Of a stretch of 64,000 nt of DNA, positions 1-8,482 are shown one piece after another. Position 1 is the stretch's first letter. Every line of letters begins with the position of its first letter. The notes under the pieces were generated by a model that was given only the letters and a program-made list of their open reading frames with translations, ran no database searches and was not told where the DNA came from. The translations under genes were made by a program, and so were the position numbers. Source of the DNA: JBNAGF01 sp049801055 (GTDB taxonomy: Bacteria; Pseudomonadota; Alphaproteobacteria; Rhodobacterales; Rhodobacteraceae); assembly GCF_049801055.1 (NCBI RefSeq), contig NZ_JBNAGF010000006.1, positions 124,001 to 188,000 of the forward strand, written 5' to 3'.

Positions 1-658
1 CGCCCATTTTCACGAAGGACTCAAAAAAGATCGTCTCGATGGCCAGGCCGGTCGGATTGCCGTCGGCATCCCGCTCCCAATAGATGACGCCCGGCTGCTT
101 ATCCGGTGTATCACGAGTCACGCCAGCGGCCTCCATCGCCAACGTGTTCAGCACCGCGTCATGGCTGGAGTTTCCGATCACCATCGTCGGCCGGCCGAGA
201 TCCCATTTGTCCAGATCGGCGGCGCGCGGTTGCTGGTTGCCCAGATTGGCCGGTGCCCAGCCATAGCCGATCAGTGGCCCAGTTTCCTCGGGATTGGCAT
301 CGACATACTCTTTCATCAGCCGCCCGACATCGTCGACCGACCGTGCGGCGCTGACGTCCACACCGGTGGTCATCCAGTTCGACGACACAACATGGTTGTG
401 AGATTCGATCATGCCGGGCGTGGCATATTTACCGCCCAGGTCGATGACGTCTGTGCTGTCGCCAACAAATGCACTGGCGTCCTTGCTGGAGCCGATGAAG
501 AGTATCTTGCCATCCTTGATGGCAACCGCCTCGGCAGTCGGTTGGGCGCTGTTCATCGTTTCGAACATGCCGTTCACAAGCAGTCGGTCTGCGGTTTGTG
601 CCCAAGCACCTGCGGTTGCCATTGTCGCGATTACAGTTGCGAGAAAAACTTGCTTCAT
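1..658 (-). CDS. Exported amidohydrolase, YtcJ-like, partial
   Basis: The gene begins at an ATG at 658 and runs off the left edge, so only about 219 N-terminal residues are visible. The first 20 residues form a signal peptide (MKQVFLATVIATMATAGAWA, then QT), suggesting a periplasmic protein. Around residues 65-85 there is the start of an amidohydrolase metal site: a ...TPGMIESHNHV stretch, where HNH is the HxH motif of the family, preceded by the small beta domain with a VAIKDGKILFIG-type strand. This arrangement matches the amidohydrolase 3 / YtcJ family, which hydrolyses amides or imides of unknown identity. The substrate cannot be inferred. The remaining metal ligands lie outside the window. 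Confidence 0.85.
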   Translation of the reverse strand, partial: MKQVFLATVIATMATAGAWAQTADRLLVNGMFETMNSAQPTAEAVAIKDGKILFIGSSKDASAFVGDSTDVIDLGGKYATPGMIESHNHVVSSNWMTTGVDVSAARSVDDVGRLMKEYVDANPEETGPLIGYGWAPANLGNQQPRAADLDKWDLGRPTMVIGNSSHDAVLNTLAMEAAGVTRDTPDKQPGVIYWERDADGNPTGLAIETIFFESFVKMG

Positions 659-902
659 TTCAGACCCCAAAATTTCCCTGACTCTGCGTGAACCGTAGGT
701 TGTGGCGCGGGGCGGATCAAATCACTTTAGTGAAACGCATCGGAATTTTCTGCACCCTGAGAACAGCTTACTCGGAGCAGTGTTCTGCACGTCTCGGATA
801 AAGGGAAGGATCGGCCGCGAAATGCCCGGCTGACACAAGCCGGACCGATTTCTGGTTCCGGAGTTGAATTTTCCCCTTTTTTTATGGTTGCCAACCGGCC
901 TG

Positions 903-3359
903 TCAGCACCGGATCTTCTCCATTCCCGGATCATAAAGCGGTTTGAGAGAGGCCGTGGCCTCAACCATGTCTTCTGCTATCTGGATCTGCCAATGCCCGC
1001 TATGCACCAATTCTGCCGTCAGCGGTTTGTCGTGCTCGGCAAACCCGATGCCAACCGCTCCACCCAGAGAATGACCGTAGCCACCGATCTGAACATAGCC
1101 GACTTCTTTGCCATTCAGATAGATCGTCTCGTTGCCGTACAGCAGCGGCTTTGGGTCTTTCAGCAGGAACTGCAACATCCGCGTGGACGGAACCCCTTTG
1201 GCCTTTATGGCTGACAGCGCGTTGCGCCCGACGAAGCCGCCGGGCTTGTCCAGTTTGACGGCAAAGCCGAGACCGGCCTCGATCGGGTTGTCGGTGTTGT
1301 CCACATCAAGTCCGAAATCGCGATATGCCTTTTCCAGACGCAGACTGTTAAGCGTCTGCATGCCGGCATCTCGCAGGCCAAACTCGCGCCCCACGTCTTT
1401 CAACAGGTCATAGACCTGAACCGCCGCGTATGAGGGCACCTGAAGCTCCCAGCCGAGCTCACCTACGAACGTGACACGAAACGCTTTCACGACCCAGTAC
1501 CCGACATCAATGTCCTGCCATGTCATGAAGGGAAATGCCGCGTTCGACATGTCGGCGTTGGTGACTTTCTCCATCAACTGGCGCGCTTTGGGCCCGTGGA
1601 TGTTGATCTGCGTGATCGCAGGTGTGAGATCGGTGATCACTACGACTTCGCCGTCACGAACAAACCGTTTCATGCGCATCAATGTGTGTCCGTGGCTGTT
1701 TTCACCGACGACCACCATGAATTTGTCTGTTGCCAGACGCGTCACGGTCAGATCGGCTTCGAACCCGCCCTGTTCATTGACCCATGCCGTATAGACGAGG
1801 CGGCCGGGCTCCACGTCGATCTCGTTGCAGGAGAGGCGGCTCAGCAACGCCAGCGCATCCGGTCCTTCGACGTTGAACTTGGACATGGTCGACATGTCCA
1901 TGATGATGACATCTTCGCGCGCGGCGCGGTGTTCCTCGGCATGCCACTCGAACCAGTTCTGGCGGTGCCAGCTATAGGTGTCGATTTTTGCCTCGGCCGG
2001 GGAGGGGGCAAACCAGTCGGGCATCTCCCAGCCGTGGCCTTCGGTAAAGAATGCACCGTTTGCGGCCAGTCGGTCGTGCAGGACCGAGCGTTTCAAATCC
2101 CGGGCGGTTTCATATGCTTCGTTGTGATAGTGCTGGCCGAACATCTTGCCCAGCAGTTCGGGGCCTCGGTCTCGGCGAAAGGCCCGCGTTGCCTCGTGGC
2201 GGGTAAAGCGGTTGACGTTGATGCCTGTCACGTCGATCGGCGGGATGCCGTCTACAATCCAATGCGCCAGCACCCTGCCTGTGCCAGCGCCGTTGAGAAT
2301 ACCCAGCGAGTTCATTCCGCAGGCCACATAGCAATTGCGCAGCTCGGGCGTCTCGCCAACCAAGGGCGCCAGATCCGGCGTGAAGCTTTCCGGCCCGCAG
2401 AACAGTTTTCTCACGCCGATATCAAGGGTGGAGGGAACCCGCGAATAGGCCTTTTCGAGATGCGGCCCGACACGGTCCCAATCCGGTTCGATCTCGCCAA
2501 AGGAAAAATCTTCGGGGATGCCATCGAGCTTCCACGGCGCGGCGCCGGGTTCGAACAGGCCCAGCATCAGCCCGCCAACCTCCTCGCGGTAGTAGGTATA
2601 GGTCGAGGGATCTTCGAGCACGGGCAGATCGCGGCTGAGGCCGGGGACGTTTTCGGTAATCAGGTAATAATGTTCGGCGGCCTGCAATGGCAGGTTGATG
2701 CCTGCCTTTGCTCCCAATTGTCGGGACCACATGCCACCGCAGATCACGACGTTTTCTGCAACGATGGTTTTCCCGTCTGCGGTCTTCACACCGGTCGCAG
2801 TTCCATCCTTGGTCATGATCTCCGACACGGTGATGCCTTCGAAGATCTTTGCACCGCCCATGCGCGCTCCCTTGGCGAGGGACATGGTAACGTCGACAGG
2901 GTTCACACGGCCATCTTCGGGAATGTAGAAGCCTGCCAGCACGTCGCTCAGGTCGCCAACCGGAAACAGCTCAGCCGTTTCCTGCGGTGAAATCTCGTAG
3001 ATATTGATGCCATGTCGCCGCATGAACGGGGCAAGACGGCGCATTTCGTGGACACGTTCCTCGTTGTTGGCAATCTGCAGATAGCCCACGTCGCGGAACC
3101 CTGTCGGCAGGCCTGTTTCCTGTTCCAGCTTGGCATAAAGATCGCGGCCGTGAGTATAGATCTCGCATTCTGCTTCCGACTTCAGAAGTCCGGCAACGAC
3201 CAGCCCGGCTGCGTGCCATGTGGTGCCACTGGTAAGCTGGTCGCGTTCGAGCACCACCACATCTTTCATACCCAGTTTGGTCAGATGGTAGGCGGTGTTG
3301 CAGCCGATGGATCCACCGCCAATGATTACGGTCTGTGCATGGGTGGGAAGCTTTGCCAT
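903..3359 (-). CDS. Dimethylglycine/sarcosine dehydrogenase-like FAD oxidoreductase with GcvT domain
   Basis: This 818-residue protein has two parts. The N-terminal half is a DAO-type FAD oxidoreductase with a dinucleotide motif GGGSIG (residues 14-19) and a TTWHAAG motif whose His49 aligns with the histidine that binds FAD covalently in dimethylglycine dehydrogenase. The C-terminal half (from about 430) resembles the GcvT aminomethyltransferase domain that passes the methyl-derived carbon to tetrahydrofolate. The length fits the DMGDH/SARDH family. It probably demethylates an N-methylated glycine derivative, but paralogues in roseobacters act on several methylamines, so the exact substrate is open. 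It is divergent from the TetR-type gene at 3767, with a dyad between them. Confidence 0.88.
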   Translation of the reverse strand: MAKLPTHAQTVIIGGGSIGCNTAYHLTKLGMKDVVVLERDQLTSGTTWHAAGLVVAGLLKSEAECEIYTHGRDLYAKLEQETGLPTGFRDVGYLQIANNEERVHEMRRLAPFMRRHGINIYEISPQETAELFPVGDLSDVLAGFYIPEDGRVNPVDVTMSLAKGARMGGAKIFEGITVSEIMTKDGTATGVKTADGKTIVAENVVICGGMWSRQLGAKAGINLPLQAAEHYYLITENVPGLSRDLPVLEDPSTYTYYREEVGGLMLGLFEPGAAPWKLDGIPEDFSFGEIEPDWDRVGPHLEKAYSRVPSTLDIGVRKLFCGPESFTPDLAPLVGETPELRNCYVACGMNSLGILNGAGTGRVLAHWIVDGIPPIDVTGINVNRFTRHEATRAFRRDRGPELLGKMFGQHYHNEAYETARDLKRSVLHDRLAANGAFFTEGHGWEMPDWFAPSPAEAKIDTYSWHRQNWFEWHAEEHRAAREDVIIMDMSTMSKFNVEGPDALALLSRLSCNEIDVEPGRLVYTAWVNEQGGFEADLTVTRLATDKFMVVVGENSHGHTLMRMKRFVRDGEVVVITDLTPAITQINIHGPKARQLMEKVTNADMSNAAFPFMTWQDIDVGYWVVKAFRVTFVGELGWELQVPSYAAVQVYDLLKDVGREFGLRDAGMQTLNSLRLEKAYRDFGLDVDNTDNPIEAGLGFAVKLDKPGGFVGRNALSAIKAKGVPSTRMLQFLLKDPKPLLYGNETIYLNGKEVGYVQIGGYGHSLGGAVGIGFAEHDKPLTAELVHSGHWQIQIAEDMVEATASLKPLYDPGMEKIRC

Positions 3360-3766
3360 GGAGAGTTTCCTTGCATCCGGGTTTTTGCGCTGTGGAACGG
3401 CGTTCGGTCCAGTGGGAAGCCGGCACGATATTTGTCGGGTTGGCCGACGATGTGCGCCGCCGCAACGGGGCCTTGCGGTTTGATCAAATTAGTATCGTGC
3501 CTGCAGAGAATTCAATAGCTTTATTGACTAAATGGTCATTTAATGGAGTTGGCAATTTCATACTGCTTTGAGAAGGAATGAACTCTGTGATTTTGGTAAA
3601 GGGGTATTAAAATATTGGCCCTGACAGCCAGTAGGTGTAAGGCGTTCTGTCGGTCGGAAATTGACGATATTGCCTCCGCGTTGACTTGGCAGAAGGAAGC
3701 GGTTGAGGCTCTCAGTGTCAGGGCATATCGAGGATAGGTGGCGGCAAACGTGACGCAGGAGACGCA
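3360..3766. other. Divergent intergenic region, 407 bp
   Basis: This gap separates the dehydrogenase (minus) from the TetR-type regulator (plus). It is more AT-rich than its surroundings near 3480-3620 and must hold the promoters of both genes. The only clear structured element I see is the 14-bp dyad at 3529-3542. Short ORFs within it are not convincing. Confidence 0.6.
3529..3542. promoter_or_regulatory. Candidate TetR-type operator
   Basis: TAAATG-GT-CATTTA is a perfect 6-bp inverted repeat with a 2-bp centre. It lies about 170 bp upstream of the dehydrogenase and 225 bp upstream of the TetR/BetI-like gene. Its length and position between the two divergent genes suit an operator for the neighbouring regulator, but this is inference. 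Confidence 0.45.
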
Positions 3767-4429
3767 ATGAACGATTCATCCCCGCAGGCAGACGATCCGC
3801 AACGAAAGCCGCGTACGGCGTCGAAGGAGGTGCGTCGTCAGCAATTGATAGATGCGACCATCGAAAGCATCGCCAAATATGGCGTTTCGGGGACGACGAT
3901 GACGACCGTTACAGGGTTTGCGGGGCTGTCGATCGGGTTGGTGAATTTTCACTTCAAGAACAAGGAAACCCTGTTCGAGGAAACCCTGCGCTTCCTTGCA
4001 GAGGAACACCGGGATCAATGGAAAAGGAGCTATGAAAAGGCGGATCTGTCTCCAGAAGCCAAGCTCTTGGCCATCGTCGACGCGCATTTTCACTCCCGCA
4101 TCAACAACCGCAAGAAACTGTCCGTTTGGTTTGCGTTTTATGGCGAGGCATCAAGCCGGGCCAAGTATCGCAAGATCATGCAGGAGATTGATCCGGAACG
4201 GTGGAAGCTGTCAAATACCCTGATCCGCGCGATTATCGCAGAGGGGGGCTATGAACAGGTCGAATCCGAAGTGGTCGCAGATACGCTCGAAGGCTTGTAT
4301 GACGGGTTCTGCCTCAATATTCTGATCTACCCCGGCGAGTTTTCACGTCAGGATGCAAAGCACCGAATTCGCACCTATCTGTCGGGCGTGTTTCCAAGGC
4401 ATTTTGACCGGCCTGCCGCCCCCGCATGA
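3767..4429 (+). CDS. TetR-family regulator, BetI-like
   Basis: A 220-residue DNA-binding regulator. An N-terminal helix-turn-helix (about residues 22-70) has the TetR pattern: a lead helix RRQQLIDATIESIAKYGVSG, then TMTTVTGFAGLS and the VNFHFKNKETLFEE segment. The C-terminal half (for example SVWFAFYGEA and GLYDGFCLNILIYPGEF) is like BetI, the repressor of choline-to-betaine genes, and would hold the ligand pocket. It sits between a DMGDH-like enzyme and an amidinotransferase, so its ligand may be a methylated amine or guanidino compound. That link, and self-regulation through the 3529 dyad, are inferences. It is convergent with the amidinotransferase gene. Confidence 0.85.
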   Translation: MNDSSPQADDPQRKPRTASKEVRRQQLIDATIESIAKYGVSGTTMTTVTGFAGLSIGLVNFHFKNKETLFEETLRFLAEEHRDQWKRSYEKADLSPEAKLLAIVDAHFHSRINNRKKLSVWFAFYGEASSRAKYRKIMQEIDPERWKLSNTLIRAIIAEGGYEQVESEVVADTLEGLYDGFCLNILIYPGEFSRQDAKHRIRTYLSGVFPRHFDRPAAPA

Positions 4430-4467
4430 GCGGCCCGTATCCGACCCCTGGATGAATTTGACAATTG

Positions 4468-4513
4468 CGGATTGAAAGCTTGGGCCAGATGCGCAGGGCC
4501 CAAACTCAATCCG
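4468..4513. terminator. Long convergent hairpin between TetR gene and amidinotransferase
   Basis: CGGATTGA (4468-4475) pairs with TCAATCCG (4506-4513). After a small internal loop, TTGGGCC (4480-4486) pairs with GGCCCAA (4497-4503), leaving a 10-nt loop. It sits between two convergent stop codons. No U-tract follows on either strand, so it is a terminator-like or 3'-protecting hairpin and not a canonical intrinsic terminator. Confidence 0.5.
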
Positions 4514-4528
4514 TCACCTCGGCCGAGA

Positions 4529-5653
4529 TTACATTTTGGGGAAATAATCCTGACAGGTTCCCTCGCGATAGACGTCGGCGGTGCAGCAATGCAGGCCGCC
4601 GCCAAACGCATAGGCGTCGCGCAGATCGACCGGCACGACCTCCAGGCCGAGCTTGTCCATCTGTTCAGCCTGATAGACTTCTGACTTTTCGACGCAGACT
4701 GTCTTGGGATCCAGTACGAGCACATTCATCGACAGCCAAGTAGAGGAATAGCACAACGGCGGCGGCGTGTTGTGAGCCGGGTGCGCCGCATCCACGATTT
4801 CCCAGTCATTGTCCTCGAACATCTTGCGCTGATCGTCCGGAAGCCGCCGCTGCGGATTGTTGAGAATGAGGCCGGGCCGCAACGGCGTGAACGTCGCGTC
4901 GATGTGGATCGGGTAGGGGTCACCGGGAAAGTTGACAGTGTGCACACGGTGATCCGGGAAATGCCTGCGCAGCCATTCGATCCCCTTGAGGTTCGTCGTA
5001 AAGCCGTGCTGAACGACGAGGTCCCGCCCAAATCGCAGTACATCAGCCGCATCGAACAGCGGTTCCTCTTCGGTGGTGACAAAGAACTTTTCCGCGGCCC
5101 ACTGTAGACGCTTTTCGACGCCGATCTTGTCGCTCAGATAGTCCGGGTGGTAATCCTTGTCGGTCAGCCGGGGCTTGGGGGCGCACTCATGCCGAAAATT
5201 GGGGTCCTCGTCAAAATACTGCTGCATGAGGGGCCTGTAGTTCAGGTATTCGAACCAGCGGCAGCGATACGACATCGTGGCCTCGAGCATCTCGGAGCCA
5301 ACCGTCAGCAGCACATCGCGTGGCGGCATGCACCCGAACTGGCTGTCGGTGTGGAAATCCGGGGTTGTCGCAGGCAGCGAGTGATCGATCGGCGTGGGCC
5401 GGTCAACCCGGATACCCCTTGCTTGAAGCTGAGCGGCAAAACCGTCAAGCAACTCGTTCGCCCGGTCGATGGTTTCTTGCGGACGCCGACCCCATTGGCC
5501 CCGCATATCGCTGTCTTCTGGCACCTTGGCGTCCAGCGCGGGCTCTTCCGGGGGGATGTGGCAATCGTCGGCCCGGCCGACGATCACATGCTTGAGCGGA
5601 TCCCATTCATTCCAGCTGTTTACAACGGTCTTTTGCACGCTGCTTTCCCCCAA
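4529..5653 (-). CDS. Glycine amidinotransferase-like enzyme
   Basis: A 374-residue member of the amidinotransferase (GATM, guanidino-group modifying) family. The three catalytic elements of L-arginine:glycine amidinotransferase are visible: FDAADVLRFGRD (Asp), HIDATFTPLRPG (His) and GGGLHCCTADV (nucleophilic Cys, about residue 356). The family moves the amidino group of arginine to an amine acceptor through a Cys-amidino intermediate. Glycine would give guanidinoacetate, but other acceptors are known in bacteria. Its proximity to a glycine-derivative dehydrogenase is suggestive of linked one-carbon/amine metabolism. Start ATG at 5653 lies just after AT-rich sequence. Confidence 0.85.
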   Translation of the reverse strand: MGESSVQKTVVNSWNEWDPLKHVIVGRADDCHIPPEEPALDAKVPEDSDMRGQWGRRPQETIDRANELLDGFAAQLQARGIRVDRPTPIDHSLPATTPDFHTDSQFGCMPPRDVLLTVGSEMLEATMSYRCRWFEYLNYRPLMQQYFDEDPNFRHECAPKPRLTDKDYHPDYLSDKIGVEKRLQWAAEKFFVTTEEEPLFDAADVLRFGRDLVVQHGFTTNLKGIEWLRRHFPDHRVHTVNFPGDPYPIHIDATFTPLRPGLILNNPQRRLPDDQRKMFEDNDWEIVDAAHPAHNTPPPLCYSSTWLSMNVLVLDPKTVCVEKSEVYQAEQMDKLGLEVVPVDLRDAYAFGGGLHCCTADVYREGTCQDYFPKM

Positions 5654-5871
5654 TTATAAGTTTGCCGGAACGTCTTAGGGATAAAGTTTTTTCACGGCAA
5701 GTGGCGTCCCGACAAAATGGGAGCTCATTTGGCGTTCTGTCCCCTTTGTAGCAATGAGCATCCGGCGCGACGGTCGACCACGTGTTGTTATCGCAACAAG
5801 AGTCTTTGGTGGCAGAGACAAGAGTGTTAGCGTTGCCCGAAGTCGAGGTTCCGGCAGGATGGTGGCGACCA

Positions 5872-6045
5872 ATGAAAAGACAATCACTCATATACGGGGC
5901 AGTCGTGTTCGCCGCTGTGTTTTTTGTTGGATGGATCACCGGAATGGGAGGGTCGTTCATTCCCAACCTGGGCTTCAGCGCACTGATGGGTGTGTTTGCA
6001 GCGGTCTGTTTTTCACTTGTCACACGGTTCGGCGGCAAAGGCTGA
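5872..6045 (+). CDS. Small two-helix membrane protein
   Basis: A 57-residue ORF starting MKRQSLIYGAVVF and ending LVTRFGGKG. Two hydrophobic segments (about residues 6-21 and 30-48) flank a short glycine-rich turn (TGMGGSFIPN), typical of a small inner-membrane protein. An in-frame upstream ATG at 5782 would add 30 residues without membrane character, and I prefer the internal start because MKRQS directly precedes the first helix. No family is recognised. The short length and lack of a strong RBS keep confidence moderate. Confidence 0.5.
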   Translation: MKRQSLIYGAVVFAAVFFVGWITGMGGSFIPNLGFSALMGVFAAVCFSLVTRFGGKG

Positions 6046-6142
6046 AAGCTGGTATCGTGAAAGGATGGGCCAATGTGCCGACGGACTGTTGGCGCGAAAG
6101 CGCCACATACAGGTTGTGGGGGCCAGTGGCGGGAAGGAACGG

Positions 6143-6607
6143 ATGAGACGGGCAAGCAGAAACCTTGTGCAGCTGACTGGCGCATTGTTCCTCAGTCTTG
6201 TTGCACTACACGGCAGTTCCAATCCCTTATTCGCCGGCAACTGTCCCCGTGTTGGAGCGTTGGAAACCGTTGCCGAGACTGGCGCTTCTCCGGTGGGATC
6301 CGTCTGCGTGACTTTTCGCGGGCTGGCCGCTTCTACCGGCGTGTCCTGTTTCTGGGATCACCCCTATCGGGATCCGTCTGCCGCATGGTTGGCGGCGTCG
6401 CTGTGGGATGAATTGCTGGCGTGTCGTGATGGCGTCCGGCCGGGGCCTGATGACCGGGTCAATCATCCTGACAGCTATGATCTGAAAACGCTGACCGTGG
6501 GAGAAAACGCCTACAGCGTGTCGTTGAAGGACAAGGGAGAAGAGGGCCGCACACTCGTCTTTCTCAGGCTCGAACGTCAGACCAAGACAAGCCCCTTGTC
6601 CGACTGA
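6143..6607 (+). CDS. Hypothetical exported protein
   Basis: A 154-residue protein starting at 6143 behind a GGAAGGAA ribosome-binding site; the ORF is open further upstream, but that part has no such site. Residues 1-31 read as a signal peptide (basic RRASRN, hydrophobic LTGALFLSLVAL, then small residues before NCPRVG). Four cysteines in the mature part (NCPR, SVCVTF, VSCFWD, LLACRDG) could form disulfides, fitting the periplasm. I do not recognise the family. Confidence 0.6.
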   Translation: MRRASRNLVQLTGALFLSLVALHGSSNPLFAGNCPRVGALETVAETGASPVGSVCVTFRGLAASTGVSCFWDHPYRDPSAAWLAASLWDELLACRDGVRPGPDDRVNHPDSYDLKTLTVGENAYSVSLKDKGEEGRTLVFLRLERQTKTSPLSD

Positions 6608-6644
6608 ATTTGGATCAGGCGCTATCCCGCCTCGCGTCCGGGCT

Positions 6645-6974
6645 CTAGCTTCCGCGTGTGCACTCGGCGCAGCGGGACAGGGCTGGGTCTATGGCGAGCC
6701 GATCCGGTGGGATCTCTTCGCCGCAATCGGCGCAATAGCCGAATTCGTCACTTTCGAGCCTGTTCAGCGCGGCCTGCAGCCTGATGCGCTCGGCCGCGCG
6801 GCGGCGGGCGCTGGCCTGTGCCATGGCCTGATGTTGCAGGGCATCCATCCTGCTCAGCCTGCCGACGCGGGTCTGGTCCAGATCGACGATTGCCTGACTG
6901 TCCTTGCCGGCACTATCTTCAGCGTCCAGTGCCGCCAGCATCGACAGGAGGGTGGCGCGGTACGAATGTGTCAT
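6645..6974 (-). CDS. TraR/DksA-type zinc-finger protein
   Basis: A 109-residue protein from the ATG at 6974 (an upstream in-frame start would add 15 residues that do not fit the family). Residues 1-75 form a charged helical region. The C-terminus carries the C4 zinc finger CADCGEEIPPDRL...RCAEC, with C81, C84, C102 and C105 in the CX2C-X17-CX2C spacing of TraR/DksA proteins. Full DksA is about 150 residues. Such short homologues may bind the RNA polymerase secondary channel, but whether this one answers to ppGpp is unknown. Divergent from the porin gene. Confidence 0.85.
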   Translation of the reverse strand: MTHSYRATLLSMLAALDAEDSAGKDSQAIVDLDQTRVGRLSRMDALQHQAMAQASARRRAAERIRLQAALNRLESDEFGYCADCGEEIPPDRLAIDPALSRCAECTRGS

Positions 6975-7177
6975 ATCAGCAGACTGACACGGGTGAAGCT
7001 CGATCAGCAAGAAGCGCAAAAGACTTGGGCATACGAATTGATTGAGCCCGGAAATTTTGGATTGGCACGCGGCACGGAGGATCAGACTTGCTGCCTTGAC
7101 CGGCTGATATAGACTAATTGCAGACGCGCGAGTCCGATTTCAGTCCGGAACTTTCATCTCCATCATCGGGTGCCCCA

Positions 7178-8284
7178 ATGAAAAAAACCCTGTTCTTCAA
7201 CGCCGCCGCTCTGGCCGCTTTCATGGCGCAGCCTCTGGCCGCGCAGTTGAAATATGACAATGCGTCAGGCGGATCCGTCACGCTATACGGTCAGTTCAAT
7301 CCCGCCTGGCAATCGGTTGATGACGGTGTTGAGAAATACAACAACCTTGTCGACAGCACGCATTCCAACTCGCGGGTCGGGCTGTGGGTTCGGCAGCCTA
7401 CATCTGCGGGGCAGTTTTCGTTCAACTTCGAAACGGCCCTTGGTCTGCGGCAGTCCAATATGGTCAGTCAGAATTTCAAACCCGATGCACTGCATTGGCG
7501 GCGTGTGAATATCCGCAAGGTCGACTTTGCGCTCGAAACCGATCGGGCGGGCAAGTTCTATTTCGGACAAGGCAGTATGGCCAGCGACCTGATTGCGCAT
7601 TCGGACCTGTCGGGAACTGCACTGGTCATTTACTCAGCAATTGGCGATTCTTCCGGCGGCTTCCGGTTCAGGGATACCACCGGAGCTCTGACCGGGCCGA
7701 CCATCGGCGCGGCGACGCCGGATTTCGATGGCGGCCGCCGGGGGCGGATCCGCTATGACAGCCCAAGTTTCAGCGGTTTCACGGTTTCGGCCTCTTATGG
7801 CGAAGAGATCCTTGCCCAGAATGTGGATTTCAAGGCCACCGATATCACGCTGCGCTACAAGGGTGAATTCGGGGCAACAAAAATGGTGGCCGGACTGGCA
7901 TATGCTCACCGCAAGCCCAACGCCAATACGACGCTCAAGGACACGCTTGGATCCTTCAGCCTTCTTCATGAGTCCGGTTTCAATTTCACCATGGCAGCGG
8001 GCAGCCGGCAAAACGCCGGCAGCTATACCTATGCCAAGTTCGGCTATCAGGCCGACTGGCTTGCTGTCGGAAAAACTGCACTGGCCATTGACTATTATCA
8101 CGGTCGGGACACCGGGTTGACCAACGGTTCCCGTGCCAAGGTCTTGGGGGTGGGCGCCGTGCAGAAGTTCGACAGCCAGAATGTCGAAGCTTATCTTGGG
8201 CTCAGAAAGTATGAATACAGCCAGCCCGGCACCGCCTATCAGGATATCAGCTCTCTGTTCATGGGCGCCCGCTGGAGGTTCTGA
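7178..8284 (+). CDS. Outer-membrane porin
   Basis: A 368-residue beta-barrel porin. The start at 7178 gives a signal peptide (MKKTLFFNAAALAAFMAQPLAA, processed near AQL) that the longer ORF lacks. The mature chain shows alternating aromatic/hydrophobic strands (VTLYGQFNPAWQ, GRIRYDSPSFSGFTVSASYG) and ends MGARWRF, with the terminal aromatic residue that marks barrels for BAM assembly. It resembles roseobacter general porins. Solute specificity cannot be read. A strong terminator follows at 8324, separating it from tig. Confidence 0.85.
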   Translation: MKKTLFFNAAALAAFMAQPLAAQLKYDNASGGSVTLYGQFNPAWQSVDDGVEKYNNLVDSTHSNSRVGLWVRQPTSAGQFSFNFETALGLRQSNMVSQNFKPDALHWRRVNIRKVDFALETDRAGKFYFGQGSMASDLIAHSDLSGTALVIYSAIGDSSGGFRFRDTTGALTGPTIGAATPDFDGGRRGRIRYDSPSFSGFTVSASYGEEILAQNVDFKATDITLRYKGEFGATKMVAGLAYAHRKPNANTTLKDTLGSFSLLHESGFNFTMAAGSRQNAGSYTYAKFGYQADWLAVGKTALAIDYYHGRDTGLTNGSRAKVLGVGAVQKFDSQNVEAYLGLRKYEYSQPGTAYQDISSLFMGARWRF

Positions 8285-8323
8285 GGTCGAACGCAGAATC
8301 ATCGCTTCGCTTGATCGAACGAA

Positions 8324-8348
8324 CGCGCCCCGGCCGGGCGCGTTTTTT
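8324..8348 (+). terminator. Intrinsic terminator of porin gene
   Basis: CGCGCCC (8324-8330), loop CGGCC, GGGCGCG (8336-8342), then six T. A perfect 7-bp GC stem with U-tract, 40 bp after the porin stop. Confidence 0.85.
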
Positions 8349-8482
8349 GCCGTTGCAGGCGGCGATTGAAGGCCGATCCGGCCAGATGCCCCTTGCGCCG
8401 GACAGACAGGGCAAATAGAAGGCCTCAAATTATGCCGGCGCGCGGGATTCCCGTGCGCCCCGATACTCATGGGGACTACCAA

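Noticed and set aside
1596..2990. 464-codon plus-strand ORF within the dehydrogenase gene
   Set aside because: Antisense shadow of the FAD/GcvT enzyme with no recognisable domain.
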